From the NCBI GenBank assembly GCA_964418605.1, contig CAYQLY010000012.1:1-64000 (forward strand): DNA of 64,000 bases, in the 5' to 3' direction. Of the stretch, positions 18,266 to 28,605 are shown piece after piece (position 1 is the first letter of the stretch; each line of letters opens with the position of its first letter). The notes under the pieces are model-generated. The model did no database searches, was not told where the DNA came from, and was given only the letters and a program-made list of their open reading frames with translations. This DNA is from CAYQLY01 sp964418605. GTDB taxonomy: Bacteria > Bacteroidota > Bacteroidia > Cytophagales > Cyclobacteriaceae. Both the position numbers and the translations under genes were made by a program.

Positions 18266-18973
18266 ATGAAAAAATACAAACGCGTTTTACTCAAACTAAG
18301 TGGGGAAGCACTGATGGGAGATAAACATTTTGGAATCGACCCTCATCGCCTTGATCAATATACAGATGAAATCCAACGCGTAGTAAAAAAAGATATTCAA
18401 TTAGCCATTGTCATTGGTGGAGGAAATATATTTCGAGGTGTAGAAGCAGAAGGAGCAGGAATAGACCGAGTTCAAGGCGATTACATGGGAATGCTCGCTA
18501 CAGTTATTAACTCTATGGCTGTACAAAGCTCATTAGAAAAAAAAGGAGTTAACACACGTTTGATGTCAGGCATTAAAATGGAGCAAGTATGTGAGCCATT
18601 TATACGACGAAGAGCTGTAAGACACTTAGAAAAAGGACGCGTTGTTATATTTGGAGCAGGTACAGGCAACCCTTATTTTACAACAGACTCTGCTGCAAGT
18701 CTTCGTGCAATAGAAATTGAAGCAGAAGTTGTACTCAAAGGAACACGGGTAGACGGAGTATACACAGCAGACCCAGAAAAAGATCCAGAAGCAACACGTT
18801 TCTCAAATATTACATTCCAAGAAGTATATGAAAAAGGATTAAATGTCATGGATATGACTGCATTTACCTTATGTCAAGAAAACAATTTACCTATCATTGT
18901 ATTTGATATGAATAAGCCAGGCAATCTACTGCGATTAATAGAAGGGGAAAAAGTAGGAACTCTAATCGCATAA
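18266..18973 (+). CDS. pyrH: UMP kinase PyrH
   Basis: A 235-residue amino-acid-kinase-fold enzyme that phosphorylates UMP to UDP. KRVLLKLSGEALMG is the N-terminal phosphate-binding block, followed by IVIGGGNIFRG and GTGNPYFTTDSAASLRAIE. It is followed 25 bp later by frr, a pairing seen in many bacteria. Full length, no anomalies. Confidence 0.97.
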   Translation: MKKYKRVLLKLSGEALMGDKHFGIDPHRLDQYTDEIQRVVKKDIQLAIVIGGGNIFRGVEAEGAGIDRVQGDYMGMLATVINSMAVQSSLEKKGVNTRLMSGIKMEQVCEPFIRRRAVRHLEKGRVVIFGAGTGNPYFTTDSAASLRAIEIEAEVVLKGTRVDGVYTADPEKDPEATRFSNITFQEVYEKGLNVMDMTAFTLCQENNLPIIVFDMNKPGNLLRLIEGEKVGTLIA

Positions 18974-18998
18974 CAAACATAATATTATATAAAAACTT

Positions 18999-19556
18999 AT
19001 GGATATACAGTCAGTATTAAATCAAACAAAAGAAACAATGGAAAAAGCTGTTAAACACACAGCTGGTGAACTTGCAAAAGTACGCGCAGGAAAAGCATCT
19101 CCAAGTATGTTAGATGGGATTCATGTTAACTATTATGGTACATCAACACCTTTAAGTCAGGTAGCCTCTATCAACACCCCAGATGCACGAACGATCACAA
19201 TTAAACCCTGGGAAAAAAACCTATTGTCAGAAATAGAAAAAGCCATTAAAGATAGCGATCTTAATCTCAATCCTCAAAATGACGGTGATATGATTCGAAT
19301 CAACCTTCCTTCTTTAACAGAAGAACGAAGAAAAGATTTAGTCAAACAAGCTAAAAATGAAACAGAATCAGGAAAAGTGCGAATACGAACAATACGTAAA
19401 GAATCTAATGAAGAGCTAAAAGGATTACTCAAAAAAGGAGTATCCGAAGATGATGTAAAAAATGGAGAAGAAAAAATTCAACAACTAACTGATTCTTATA
19501 CAAAAAAAATAGAAGAATTATTTGCTGTAAAGGAAAAAGAAATTATGACTGTGTAA
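18999..19556 (+). CDS. frr: ribosome recycling factor
   Basis: 185 residues, the normal length. Conserved RRF blocks include LAKVRAGKASPSMLDGIHVNYYGTSTPL at the N-terminal three-helix bundle and LPSLTEERRKDLVKQAKNETE. RRF with EF-G splits post-termination ribosomes. It lies directly after pyrH and ends 20 bp before a strong bidirectional terminator. Confidence 0.97.
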   Translation: MDIQSVLNQTKETMEKAVKHTAGELAKVRAGKASPSMLDGIHVNYYGTSTPLSQVASINTPDARTITIKPWEKNLLSEIEKAIKDSDLNLNPQNDGDMIRINLPSLTEERRKDLVKQAKNETESGKVRIRTIRKESNEELKGLLKKGVSEDDVKNGEEKIQQLTDSYTKKIEELFAVKEKEIMTV

Positions 19557-19576
19557 TATCTTTTTAGATTCAACCT

Positions 19577-19610
19577 AATAAAAAACCACATAATTATGTG
19601 GTTTTTTATT
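19577..19610. terminator. bidirectional terminator between frr and nadD
   Basis: A perfect 34-bp palindrome: stem core ACCACATAA/TTATGTGGT flanked by A6 on the left and T6 on the right. It therefore works as an intrinsic terminator for both convergent genes. Confidence 0.9.
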
Positions 19611-19623
19611 AGCCTTAAACCAG

Positions 19624-20202
19624 CTAATCAACAAAAAAAAATTTAGTCTGTATATACTCTAATACATTGTCAGGCACAAGATAACGAATAGACTTGCCTT
19701 CTTTAACAGCACGTCGAATGCCCGTAGCCGAAATATCAATAAGGGGAGCTTCTACATGTATGATCCGCGGGTCATTTTTTAAAGAAGAATGTACTACACG
19801 TGGACGAGGATAAACATAAATAGGATAATATTCTAAAATCTTTTCAGCATTTTTCCATTTTGGAAAATTCTCAAGATTATCTTCACCTATAATAAGACTA
19901 AATTTATATAATGAATGTTCTGCGCTTAAATACGTAAGTGTATCAATCGTATAACTTGGACGAGGCATTCGAAATTCAATATCACTTACTGCAAATGCAG
20001 GATTATCATCAATAGCCATACGAACCATTTCTAACCGATCAAACTCATGAAGCAACGTATGGCTTTTCTTAAATGGATTCTGTGGAGAAACCACAAACCA
20101 TATACGATCAAGATCAGTATACTCTGCCATATAATTAGCAATGATCAAATGCCCCAAATGGATGGGATTAAAAGAACCAAAAAATAATCCTATTTTCAAC
20201 AA
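19624..20202 (-). CDS. nadD: nicotinate-nucleotide adenylyltransferase
   Basis: 192 residues with the nucleotidyltransferase signature GLFFGSFNPIHLGHLIIA (4-21), containing the HxGH motif as HLGH. The second motif near the C-terminus is PLIDISATGIRRAV (ISxTxxR type). NadD adenylates nicotinate mononucleotide in NAD synthesis. It is convergent with frr. Confidence 0.95.
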   Translation of the reverse strand: MLKIGLFFGSFNPIHLGHLIIANYMAEYTDLDRIWFVVSPQNPFKKSHTLLHEFDRLEMVRMAIDDNPAFAVSDIEFRMPRPSYTIDTLTYLSAEHSLYKFSLIIGEDNLENFPKWKNAEKILEYYPIYVYPRPRVVHSSLKNDPRIIHVEAPLIDISATGIRRAVKEGKSIRYLVPDNVLEYIQTKFFFVD

Positions 20203-20273
20203 AAGTTCTTATATTTTCGTTTTATTACTGTAATAATGGCGAAAAAATATACATTTTAAAAAAAATTTACTGC

Positions 20274-22139
20274 ATGATTAATATAAAAAAACAACTTATA
20301 TATATAGCTATAACGGTTATAAGCCATCAACTCGTACAAGCTCAATTTACAGCCAATACACGTCGAGGATGCGCTCCTCTCACCGTTACATTAACTGAAA
20401 ATACAGGTGGTGGCATCAATATCATTTATAATTTTTTAGGCAATTCAGATCAAGCAGCCGCAACACCTGCTTCCACATTCACATACGTGCAACCTGGAAA
20501 ATATACTATTTATCAACATTATAGTTTTATGGGATCAGGAAAAACAGTTGTTGAAACAAACTACATTGAGGTACTTCCAAGCCCTCCTCCTTTATTCACC
20601 ATAGAAGCTTGTGAAAATAATGAAGCTACTATTACAATCACAGACAATCAATATGAACAATACTTTATTGATTTTGAAAATAATGGAACATACGACTTAA
20701 CTGTGCTGAAAGGAGCAGCACCCACTAAACACATCTACCCTGCTTCTCAAATCTACTCCGTACGAGTCAAAGGAGATTACGTGCCAGGTAGTTGTGGGGG
20801 AAACGCTGTTAAAACAGTACAAACCTATCAAAACTTAGTAAAGCCAACTATCACACAACTTAAGTCTATTGATAACAACACACTAGTATTATCATTTAGC
20901 ACACCTCTACCCTATCAAAAATACAAGCTTGTTCAAAAAATAAATAATGGCTCCTATACAACGATAGGTCCGATAAACACACCTACGTATACTATTCAAA
21001 ACATAAATACAGCCACTAATTCTTATTATTATAAACTTGTAGCTTACAATGAATGTGGTGCTGAATTAGCCTCTGATGAGGTAAGCTCCATCGTACTCGA
21101 TGCTACAGCTACAGACAATAAAAATATAATAAGTTGGATTAATACGACTTTACCTAATTTTCAAAAATATGAAATCTATAAAAACGAGAATCTTATTTAC
21201 ACCACTACAATTGCAACTAAAAATATGATCGAAGATGCGGATATATTTTGTAACAAAAATTATTGCTACAAACTAATTACCTATTTTACCAACTCAACAA
21301 GTATATCCAATACTGACTGCGTAAAAGGAATTATAAAAAATACTCCTCCTGCTATAGAAGATATTACCATCTACCCTGTAAATGAAAACAAACTAGCTAT
21401 CCAATTTGATTTATTGCCTCAACATAAAGCTATCCAAGATTATGAATTAGTATATTCATCAGGAAGTTCTATTACGCATTTCCAACAACCCAATCAAGAA
21501 CTTAATATAAGCTATAAAAATGGATCATGCTATACCATTCGATATACAGACTCTTGCTCTAACGTATCTATAACAAGCAGTGAAGTATGCCCCATTGAAA
21601 TTAAAGGTGAACAAGTAAATGCCTACCAAAATAACATCTCTTGGACAAACTATACAGGCTGGAAAAATGGAGTAAAGGAATACATAGTTGAAAAAATAGA
21701 TGACAATCAAACTATTTATTCAGAAGAAAATATCAAAAAGAACACCTCTTTTTCTGATCAACTCACCACAGATCAACCTCAGGTGCTCCGTTATCGAATT
21801 AAAGCATTATCTACACATGCTATTCCAAAAATAGCTTACTCGCTTACATTAGAACTACGACGTGAAATGGAAATTTATTTGCCGGATGCTTTCTCACCTA
21901 ACAATGATGGTAAAAACGATGCCCTCATTATAAAAGGAAAATTTATTAAAAAAATCAAACTAACTGTATTTAATAATTGGGGAGAAGCTATATTTGAAAG
22001 CACAAGCCTTACGGATTCATGGGATGGCAAAATAGCCAACTCACCTGCTCCTATTGGTGCTTATACATACCTTATAGAAGCTGAAGACTTTACAAAAAAG
22101 AAAATAATAAAAAATGGAACAATATTAATTATAAGGTAA
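20274..22139 (+). CDS. secreted protein with type-B T9SS (gliding motility-associated) C-terminal sorting domain
   Basis: 621 residues with a signal peptide ending near VQAQ. Residues about 25-110 resemble a PKD domain (CAPLTVTLTENTGG...YVQPGKYTIYQHY). The middle holds two to four fibronectin-III-like modules. The last 90 residues carry the CHU_C type-B signal: LPDAFSPNNDGKND, NNWGEAIFES, SWDGKI and PIGAYTYLIEAED. This type of tail directs export by the type IX secretion system. The passenger has no recognisable enzyme domain, so it is probably a surface or adhesion protein. Confidence 0.85.
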   Translation: MINIKKQLIYIAITVISHQLVQAQFTANTRRGCAPLTVTLTENTGGGINIIYNFLGNSDQAAATPASTFTYVQPGKYTIYQHYSFMGSGKTVVETNYIEVLPSPPPLFTIEACENNEATITITDNQYEQYFIDFENNGTYDLTVLKGAAPTKHIYPASQIYSVRVKGDYVPGSCGGNAVKTVQTYQNLVKPTITQLKSIDNNTLVLSFSTPLPYQKYKLVQKINNGSYTTIGPINTPTYTIQNINTATNSYYYKLVAYNECGAELASDEVSSIVLDATATDNKNIISWINTTLPNFQKYEIYKNENLIYTTTIATKNMIEDADIFCNKNYCYKLITYFTNSTSISNTDCVKGIIKNTPPAIEDITIYPVNENKLAIQFDLLPQHKAIQDYELVYSSGSSITHFQQPNQELNISYKNGSCYTIRYTDSCSNVSITSSEVCPIEIKGEQVNAYQNNISWTNYTGWKNGVKEYIVEKIDDNQTIYSEENIKKNTSFSDQLTTDQPQVLRYRIKALSTHAIPKIAYSLTLELRREMEIYLPDAFSPNNDGKNDALIIKGKFIKKIKLTVFNNWGEAIFESTSLTDSWDGKIANSPAPIGAYTYLIEAEDFTKKKIIKNGTILIIR

Positions 22140-22190
22140 TGTTTTTGATTAAAATTAACTAATATTGAAAATAATTATAAATTTAAGATA

Positions 22191-22865
22191 ATGCCCCGGC
22201 TACTATTACTTTCTGTCATACTATTGCTAACAAGCTGTAGTTCCAAAGATTATATTATTTCATTTTCTACTCCATATGGAAAAATGGACGCTATTTTATA
22301 TGACAAAACACCTGAACATAAAGCACTATTCATAGAAGAAATAAAAAAAGGCACATTTGAAAATACATCATGCACAAAACTTAATCCTCAATTCATACTC
22401 ACTATAGGAAAAACACCACAACCATTATCCAGTTTTACCAAAATAGCCCCTACATGCAAAGATGAAATCTTACCAGAATACGATAGCACATTTTTTCATC
22501 ACAAAGGCAGCCTAGGTGCATTTACGCTACACTCTGGAAAATCAGCTATAGGTTGTGAATTTTATATTACAGAAGGAAGAAAATTTAGCAAAGAAGAATT
22601 AGATCTTATTGAAACCAAAACACATAAAAAAATACCTGCGCACTATCGAGATGAGTACCAAACAAATGGCGGAATACCTTACCTCGATCAAGAAAATACA
22701 CTATTTGGTGAAATTATAAAAGGCATATCCATTATTGATCAATTACAGCATGAACCTTCCAACGAGTTTGGTAAACCTAACCGTAATCTACCTATAAAAA
22801 TTAGTATCAAAAAAATAACAAAGAAAAAAATAACAAAAGAATACGGCTATATATTTATTAACTGA
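22191..22865 (+). CDS. cyclophilin-type peptidyl-prolyl isomerase lipoprotein
   Basis: 224 residues with a lipobox (LLLTSCSS, Cys16). The cyclophilin-like core includes KGSLGAFTLHSGKSAIGCEFYITEG and NTLFGEIIKGISIIDQLQ. The fold and position of conserved Phe/Gly residues fit the PpiA/B group, but the usual FHR motif at the start of the domain is altered (TSCTKLNPQFIL), so catalytic activity is uncertain. It probably acts as an envelope folding factor. It lies 4 bp before the RmlD-like gene. Confidence 0.7.
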   Translation: MPRLLLLSVILLLTSCSSKDYIISFSTPYGKMDAILYDKTPEHKALFIEEIKKGTFENTSCTKLNPQFILTIGKTPQPLSSFTKIAPTCKDEILPEYDSTFFHHKGSLGAFTLHSGKSAIGCEFYITEGRKFSKEELDLIETKTHKKIPAHYRDEYQTNGGIPYLDQENTLFGEIIKGISIIDQLQHEPSNEFGKPNRNLPIKISIKKITKKKITKEYGYIFIN

Positions 22866-22868
22866 TAT

Positions 22869-23789
22869 ATGAAAAAAAAAATACTTCTGACAGGTTCTAA
22901 CGGTTTATTAGGGCAAAAATTAATTACACTCCTTACTACCAAAAAAGAAACTATTGAACTTATAGCTACCGCACAAGGAGAAGATCGACTATCGGCATAT
23001 TTCCCTGCTCATACTTATACCTATTACACTTTAGATGTAACCAACCACTATGAAGTAGACAAATTAATTAATGCTATCAAACCCCATATCGTCATACATA
23101 CTGCCGCTATGACTAATGTAGATCAATGTGAAATAGAACAAGACAAATGTTGGCTTCTTAATGTCAAAGCGGTTGAATATATCACAAAAGCATGTCAATA
23201 CAATCATGCTTTTCTCATTCATCTATCTACTGATTTTATATTTGATGGGAAAGATGGGCCATACGATGAAACAGCATCAGCAAATCCCTTAAGCCATTAC
23301 GGCAAAAGTAAATTAGAAGCTGAAAAAATAATCACACAAATAAATTCTCTTCGATGGGCTATTGCACGAACCATGCTCGTCTACGGTGTAGCAAAAGACA
23401 TGAGTAGAAACAATATCGTATTATGGATAAAAAAAAACTTAGAAGAAGGAAAACCAATTCAAGTCATCAATGATCAATGGCGCACACCAACCTTAGCTGA
23501 AGATTTAGCTATGGGATGTTATCAAATTGCTGAAAAAGAAGCGACGGGAATTTTTAATATTTCCGGTAAAGATATGCTTACACCGTATCAAATGGCCATT
23601 GAAGTAGCTGACTTTTTTAATCTCAACAAGCAGCTCATTACTGAAACAAATTCTAAACACTTTACACAACCTGCAAAACGTCCATCAAAAACAGGATTCA
23701 TTATTACTAAAGCGACAGAACAACTCAACTATCAACCTCACTCCTTTAAAGAGGGGTTACAACTCATCCAAACTCAACTCTTAAGCTAA
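22869..23789 (+). CDS. RmlD-like NAD(P)-dependent sugar-nucleotide reductase (SDR family)
   Basis: 306 residues. The Rossmann motif is GSNGLLGQKL (8-17), and the extended-SDR active site is HLSTDFIFDG with HYGKSKLEAE (YxxxK). It resembles dTDP-4-dehydrorhamnose reductase, which makes dTDP-rhamnose for surface polysaccharide. No rfbA, rfbB or rfbC gene is adjacent, so a related sugar reductase is possible. Confidence 0.8.
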   Translation: MKKKILLTGSNGLLGQKLITLLTTKKETIELIATAQGEDRLSAYFPAHTYTYYTLDVTNHYEVDKLINAIKPHIVIHTAAMTNVDQCEIEQDKCWLLNVKAVEYITKACQYNHAFLIHLSTDFIFDGKDGPYDETASANPLSHYGKSKLEAEKIITQINSLRWAIARTMLVYGVAKDMSRNNIVLWIKKNLEEGKPIQVINDQWRTPTLAEDLAMGCYQIAEKEATGIFNISGKDMLTPYQMAIEVADFFNLNKQLITETNSKHFTQPAKRPSKTGFIITKATEQLNYQPHSFKEGLQLIQTQLLS

Positions 23790-23824
23790 ACTAAACATTA
23801 GAGCATCCCACAATCAGCTTCTAT

Positions 23825-24736
23825 ATGAAAGACTTGAAGAATTTTATAATATCTATTTTTGGATTTTCAAACAAAGAAATAAGTGGATTTATAGTATTAA
23901 ATAGTTTTTTAATACTATTATTTTTAATTTCTATAACTATAAGATATTGGCAACCTGGAATATCCAATTTCCATGCAAAAGACCAACATGTACTAGATAG
24001 CCTAATGAGTATATTAAATTACAACTCTCACCTTACCTATAAGAACAGCATAACAAAAACTCAAAAACAACTTCACCCATTTAATCCAAATACAGATACA
24101 CCTGAAAAACTTATGGCCCTGGGCATTGATAAACAACTTGCCTATCGCATTATAAAATACCGCGATAAAGTAAAAAAATTTACAACCAAAAAAGATATAC
24201 AAAAAGTGTATGGTGTAAATGATTCTATATATTCTGTTTTATCCCCTTTTATACAACTTCCAGAATATATTTCCATAGAAAAAAAATATAGAACACTACA
24301 TACTACTACGCCTGAAAAAAAACACTCTACTGTTTTATTAATTGACATTAATACAGCAGATACAACCTTGCTAAAAACAATATATGGAATTGGGAGCAAA
24401 CGAGCACAGCGTATTATTTCTTACCGAGACAAACTAGGAGGATTCATACATAAAATCCAATACCATGAAATAGTTGGATTAGATTCTACCACTCTATTAA
24501 AACTAGAAGCATCAACAGAAATCAGAGAGAATTTTAAACCCCATTATATCTTTATTAATCAAGATAATTTTGAAAAATTAAAATCACATCCATACATCAA
24601 CTATAAAATAGCTAAACTCATTATAAACTACAGAAATCAACATGGGAAATTTTCATCTATTGATGATATTAAGAATATAAAAATAATAAGCGACTCAACT
24701 ATAAAAAAAATGATTCCTTATCTCAGGTTAGATTAA
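23825..24736 (+). CDS. ComEA-like helix-hairpin-helix protein with N-terminal membrane anchor
   Basis: 303 residues: one N-terminal membrane helix (about 19-42) and then at least three helix-hairpin-helix units. The first is ALGIDKQLAYRIIKYRDKVKKF. The clearest is DINTADTTLLKTIYGIGSKRAQRIISYRDKLGGF (about 175-207), the DNA-binding ComEA signature. The third is LKSHPYINYKIAKLIINYRNQHGKF. ComEA proteins hold incoming DNA during natural transformation; a role in uptake is inferred. A strong terminator follows. Confidence 0.8.
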   Translation: MKDLKNFIISIFGFSNKEISGFIVLNSFLILLFLISITIRYWQPGISNFHAKDQHVLDSLMSILNYNSHLTYKNSITKTQKQLHPFNPNTDTPEKLMALGIDKQLAYRIIKYRDKVKKFTTKKDIQKVYGVNDSIYSVLSPFIQLPEYISIEKKYRTLHTTTPEKKHSTVLLIDINTADTTLLKTIYGIGSKRAQRIISYRDKLGGFIHKIQYHEIVGLDSTTLLKLEASTEIRENFKPHYIFINQDNFEKLKSHPYINYKIAKLIINYRNQHGKFSSIDDIKNIKIISDSTIKKMIPYLRLD

Positions 24737-24737
24737 T

Positions 24738-24779
24738 AAAAATAAAGAGGAGGCAAATACATACCTCCTCTTTATTTTT
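24738..24779. terminator. bidirectional terminator between ComEA-like and GH31 genes
   Basis: A perfect 16-bp inverted repeat (AAAGAGGAGG core, A-rich outer arm and matching T-rich arm) with a 10-nt loop at 24754-24763. It serves both convergent genes. Confidence 0.9.
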
Positions 24780-24801
24780 ATTTTAAAAAAACAAAAAAAC
24801 A

Positions 24802-27273
24802 TTACCAGCTTACTACCAATTTACTAGTCAAATTAGGTACAACAATAGTTTGAACATGAACAGCATTAGGATCTCCCGCTTTACCAATGGGATCAAACTG
24901 TGAAAGAGGTTGTACAAAATTAACATATGATGACTGAATAGAAGCCTGCTTCTCATTCACTTTTATATTTGCTATAGAATCAAACCCATGTAAAACAAGT
25001 TTAACATATGAAAAAATTGTTTTCCAATTGCCTTCTGCCTTTTCAAAAACTATCTTTTTTGCGGAAGGATCATATGATAGCAAACGTTTATAATAAGAGC
25101 CATTTTGATACTGATAGGTATTTCCATCATCTTCATAATAAATAAAAGAAGTAGGGCTACTTCCTTTATAAATGTGAACATACAACGTATCAGATGGTTT
25201 TTCATTCAAGTGCTGTACAACTGATTGCATTGGAATAATACTTCCTCCTTTGATGAAAAGAGGCAGTCGATCTATACTCGACTCAACAATAAGCTCCTCA
25301 TTTCCTTTATAGGATTTATCTGTATATAAATCATACCAATCGTTGGTTGGCAAGTAAACTTTACAAAAATCCTTGTAACTTTCTACTGGAGCAACCATAA
25401 TTCCAGAACCAAAGAAATACTGATGTTGATATGTATAATTATAAATCAACGGATCATGTGTATAATGGATAGCTAAACTTCGTGATACTGGCATACCCGT
25501 TTGAGAAGACTCATAAAAAGTAGAATAAATATAAGGCATCAATTGATAGCGAAGTTGGATATAATTTTTATTGATTTCTTCTACACGCTCGCCAAATGAC
25601 CAAGGCTCTTGCTCTTTCGTATCAATAGCAGCATGGATACGGAAAAAAGGAGAAAAAGCACCAATCGATATCCATCGTGCAAATAATTCTTTAGAAGGGC
25701 CACCCGTAAATCCACCCACATCCATACCTACAAAAGGAATACCTGTTAATCCCATACTATTCAATAACCTTACCCCACTCATCATATGATCATCTGATGA
25801 AACATTATCACCTGTCCATACCGCAGAGTAACGTTGCACGCCTGAAAATCCAGCACGTGTTAAAACAAACGGCCGTTTTCCATTCATTATTTTTTTTGTT
25901 CCTTCAAAAGTAGACTGCGCCATCTTCAGACCATAAATGTTATGCCCTCGACGATGGGTCCCCTTTTTTCCTTCAAAATTAAATTCGACCAAATCAGGAA
26001 ATCGCTGCCCCCATGTAGCAGGCTCATTCATATCATTCCAAAACCCTTCTATACCATCATCAACATAGCCTTTAAATGAGTTGCCCCACCATGTTCTTGT
26101 TTTAGGATTAGTAAAATCTGGAAAATGACACCAACCAGGCCAGACCATACCCGTATAAAATGTTTTATCAGGATATTTTAAAAATAAACTATCCTTTATA
26201 CCTTGCTCATAAGAGGCATATCCCTTTTCCACTTTAATACCCGGATCAACAATAACCACCGTATGAAAGCCTATAGCTTTTAAATCACTCAGCATTTTTT
26301 TAGGATTCGAAAAACGAAATGGATGCCATGTAAAAATTTTGTACGCATCCATATAATGAATATCTAAATAAATCACATCTGCAGGAATAGATTTATCTCG
26401 AAATGTACGTGCTATACTCAACACTTCTTTATCAGGATAATAACTATACCGACATTGCTGCAAACCCAAACTCCAACGAGGAGGAAGTTCCATTCTTCCA
26501 GTAAGCCACGTATACGACTGAATAATTCCTGCTACCGATTGATGGTATATAAAATAATAATTCATTTCGCCATCTTCAGCTGTAAAAGATGAAAAACGAT
26601 TGTTTGATGCTCCAAAGTTAAAATGAGATTTATAAGTATTATCTAAAAAAATACCATATTGAAGATGATGATGTAATCCCATATAAAAAGGAGTAGACAA
26701 GTAAATAGGATCAGCTCCAGAAGGATATCCAAAATAGTCCGTATTCCAATTCGTATACCCTTCACCACGTCGATTTAAACTACCCGTTTTTTCACCTAAT
26801 CCAATAAACCGTTCATCTGATTGCATTTTTTTATAAGTCGTAGCTTCCTCACCAATCCATGACGTACCAAATGCAGGCTCATCCTCATTGATCACTTTTC
26901 CATCTTTCGTTAAAAATTGAAGTCGAACAGGCTTTTTCTTAATTAATAACGTAACAGAATCCGTACTTAGAACAACTTGGTCAGACTCTTCTTTAACCGA
27001 ATAATTCACTGACGAAATAGGATTTGCAACAACAGCATACGACAGATCATCAAATTGACCATCTTGGCTCATTCGTACACGAATCACATGAGGCGAATAA
27101 ACACTAATTTTCATTTCGCCATAATCTGTTTTGACTTGTAAGCCATTCGTAATAGCAGTATGAGTTAAATAGTTTCCCATGCTTTGATTCAGTTTGGGCG
27201 ACGAATATAAATAGTGACTGCTTAAACTAAGAAAAGAATAAAATGCTAAGTGAATTACAAATTTTGGTTTCAT
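24802..27273 (-). CDS. exported glycoside hydrolase family 31 (alpha-glucosidase type)
   Basis: 823 residues with a signal peptide (MKPKFVIHLAFYSFLSLSSHYLYS). The GH31 N-terminal galactose-mutarotase-like domain spans about 40-240 (FIGLGEKTGSLNRRG). The catalytic barrel holds the nucleophile Asp414 in GFWNDMNEPATW and the acid/base Asp in VWTGDNVSSDDH. A beta-rich tail with GSIIPMQ and FIYYEDDGNTYQY follows. It releases glucose or a related sugar from the non-reducing end of alpha-glycosides, probably in the periplasm. It has no SusC/D neighbours. Confidence 0.92.
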   Translation of the reverse strand: MKPKFVIHLAFYSFLSLSSHYLYSSPKLNQSMGNYLTHTAITNGLQVKTDYGEMKISVYSPHVIRVRMSQDGQFDDLSYAVVANPISSVNYSVKEESDQVVLSTDSVTLLIKKKPVRLQFLTKDGKVINEDEPAFGTSWIGEEATTYKKMQSDERFIGLGEKTGSLNRRGEGYTNWNTDYFGYPSGADPIYLSTPFYMGLHHHLQYGIFLDNTYKSHFNFGASNNRFSSFTAEDGEMNYYFIYHQSVAGIIQSYTWLTGRMELPPRWSLGLQQCRYSYYPDKEVLSIARTFRDKSIPADVIYLDIHYMDAYKIFTWHPFRFSNPKKMLSDLKAIGFHTVVIVDPGIKVEKGYASYEQGIKDSLFLKYPDKTFYTGMVWPGWCHFPDFTNPKTRTWWGNSFKGYVDDGIEGFWNDMNEPATWGQRFPDLVEFNFEGKKGTHRRGHNIYGLKMAQSTFEGTKKIMNGKRPFVLTRAGFSGVQRYSAVWTGDNVSSDDHMMSGVRLLNSMGLTGIPFVGMDVGGFTGGPSKELFARWISIGAFSPFFRIHAAIDTKEQEPWSFGERVEEINKNYIQLRYQLMPYIYSTFYESSQTGMPVSRSLAIHYTHDPLIYNYTYQHQYFFGSGIMVAPVESYKDFCKVYLPTNDWYDLYTDKSYKGNEELIVESSIDRLPLFIKGGSIIPMQSVVQHLNEKPSDTLYVHIYKGSSPTSFIYYEDDGNTYQYQNGSYYKRLLSYDPSAKKIVFEKAEGNWKTIFSYVKLVLHGFDSIANIKVNEKQASIQSSYVNFVQPLSQFDPIGKAGDPNAVHVQTIVVPNLTSKLVVSW

Positions 27274-27400
27274 TTATAAGAAGATTTAAAGTTAAACACT
27301 ACTTTACCTATCAATAATAAAAAAAATAAACAACTTTATACTGAAGACGTATTAAATAAAAATCATTTATTTCATTAAAAAACCTTATTAAATAATTAAG

Positions 27401-27408
27401 TACATTTG
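27401..27408 (+). promoter_or_regulatory. candidate -7 promoter box upstream of TlpA-like gene
   Basis: TACATTTG matches the TAnnTTTG consensus, 24 bp before the ATG at 27432, in a 158-bp divergent gap with the GH31 gene. Confidence 0.45.
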
Positions 27409-27431
27409 TATATATAACAGGTCAAATTGAT

Positions 27432-28589
27432 ATGATCAAAAGACGCATGCTGTATCTTAGTATATTCTTTTTCTTATTCTCTTGCCAAAAGAATAAATAC
27501 ACTACAATTCATGGGAAGTTAACTTACAAAAAATCAAATCATGCTCATTTAAAAAAAATAAAAACGAATGAAAATGATGGCGAAATTTATATTGCAATAG
27601 ACTCTACAGTTATTCATACAAATGGATCATTTACATTTAAAAACCTAAAATTAGATTCTGGCCTATATGAAATTCACGTAGGCTATTCTGATCCTATTTT
27701 TTTTATAGTGGAAGACTACAGCCCTCATATTACTATAACTACAACAGGGCAAGGCCTACCAATAGATGTTCAGCTTACTGGTTCTCAGTCAGCAGAAGAG
27801 CTAACTAAAGAACTTAAGCTCCTACAATGTCTAAAAGAAAACTCAATAAAAATTTTAAATAAGTTTTACCTATTTACTGACTCTATAAATAAAATACAAA
27901 AACTATCTGACAAAGACGAAGAAAAAATAATAGAAAAAATACAAAAAGAAATAGACAGTTTAAAAGAGCATATTGATGAGCAAATGAAACAAGCCATCAA
28001 AGAAACAAAAGCGGGGCCATTAACCATGCTTTACGGCTCTCGCCTTTTATCAAACCAAGATAAAAATTTTCCTTTTCTAGATAGCTTATCTTACATTTTA
28101 CAAAAAAACCCTTATCAATCTGAATACATTAAAAGCTATTTACAGTATATAGATAAATTACGGGCTATATCTATTGGTGGCCAAATACATGACATCGTAT
28201 TGCGAGACTCTTCAAATCAAGAAATAAAACTTTCTTCTTTACGAGGAAACTATATTTTAATTGATTTTTGGGCATCTTGGTGCCCGGATTGCAGAAAAGA
28301 AAATCCTAGTTTAGTAAATCTATACGAAAAATATAAACATAAAAAATTTGATATTTTGGCAATATCATTAGATAAAGAAAAAAAAGAATGGATAAAGGCG
28401 ATTAAAAAAGATAGATTAAAATGGAAACATGTTTCAGAATTACGAGGCTGGGACTCTCCTATTGTGAAAGAATATCAGATTACGAGCATTCCTTCTAACC
28501 TACTCATTAGTCCTGAAGGAAAAATCATTGCTAAAAACGTAAGTATCAACGAACTTGAAAAAAAATTAAATGAATTAACTAATCATTAA
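27432..28589 (+). CDS. TlpA-like thiol:disulfide oxidoreductase with DUF4369-type N-terminal domain
   Basis: 385 residues with a lipobox-like signal (FLFSCQKNK). The N-terminal half looks like the DUF4369 domain found in many Bacteroidota thioredoxin-like lipoproteins (GKLTYKKSNHAHLKK...DGEIYIAIDSTVI). A coiled stretch of about 60 residues follows. The C-terminal thioredoxin domain has the active site FWASWCPDCRKE (Cys284, Cys287) and cis-Pro region ITSIPSNLLIS. It probably reduces disulfides in the periplasm. Confidence 0.85.
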   Translation: MIKRRMLYLSIFFFLFSCQKNKYTTIHGKLTYKKSNHAHLKKIKTNENDGEIYIAIDSTVIHTNGSFTFKNLKLDSGLYEIHVGYSDPIFFIVEDYSPHITITTTGQGLPIDVQLTGSQSAEELTKELKLLQCLKENSIKILNKFYLFTDSINKIQKLSDKDEEKIIEKIQKEIDSLKEHIDEQMKQAIKETKAGPLTMLYGSRLLSNQDKNFPFLDSLSYILQKNPYQSEYIKSYLQYIDKLRAISIGGQIHDIVLRDSSNQEIKLSSLRGNYILIDFWASWCPDCRKENPSLVNLYEKYKHKKFDILAISLDKEKKEWIKAIKKDRLKWKHVSELRGWDSPIVKEYQITSIPSNLLISPEGKIIAKNVSINELEKKLNELTNH

Positions 28590-28605
28590 AGCTATATACT
28601 TAAAA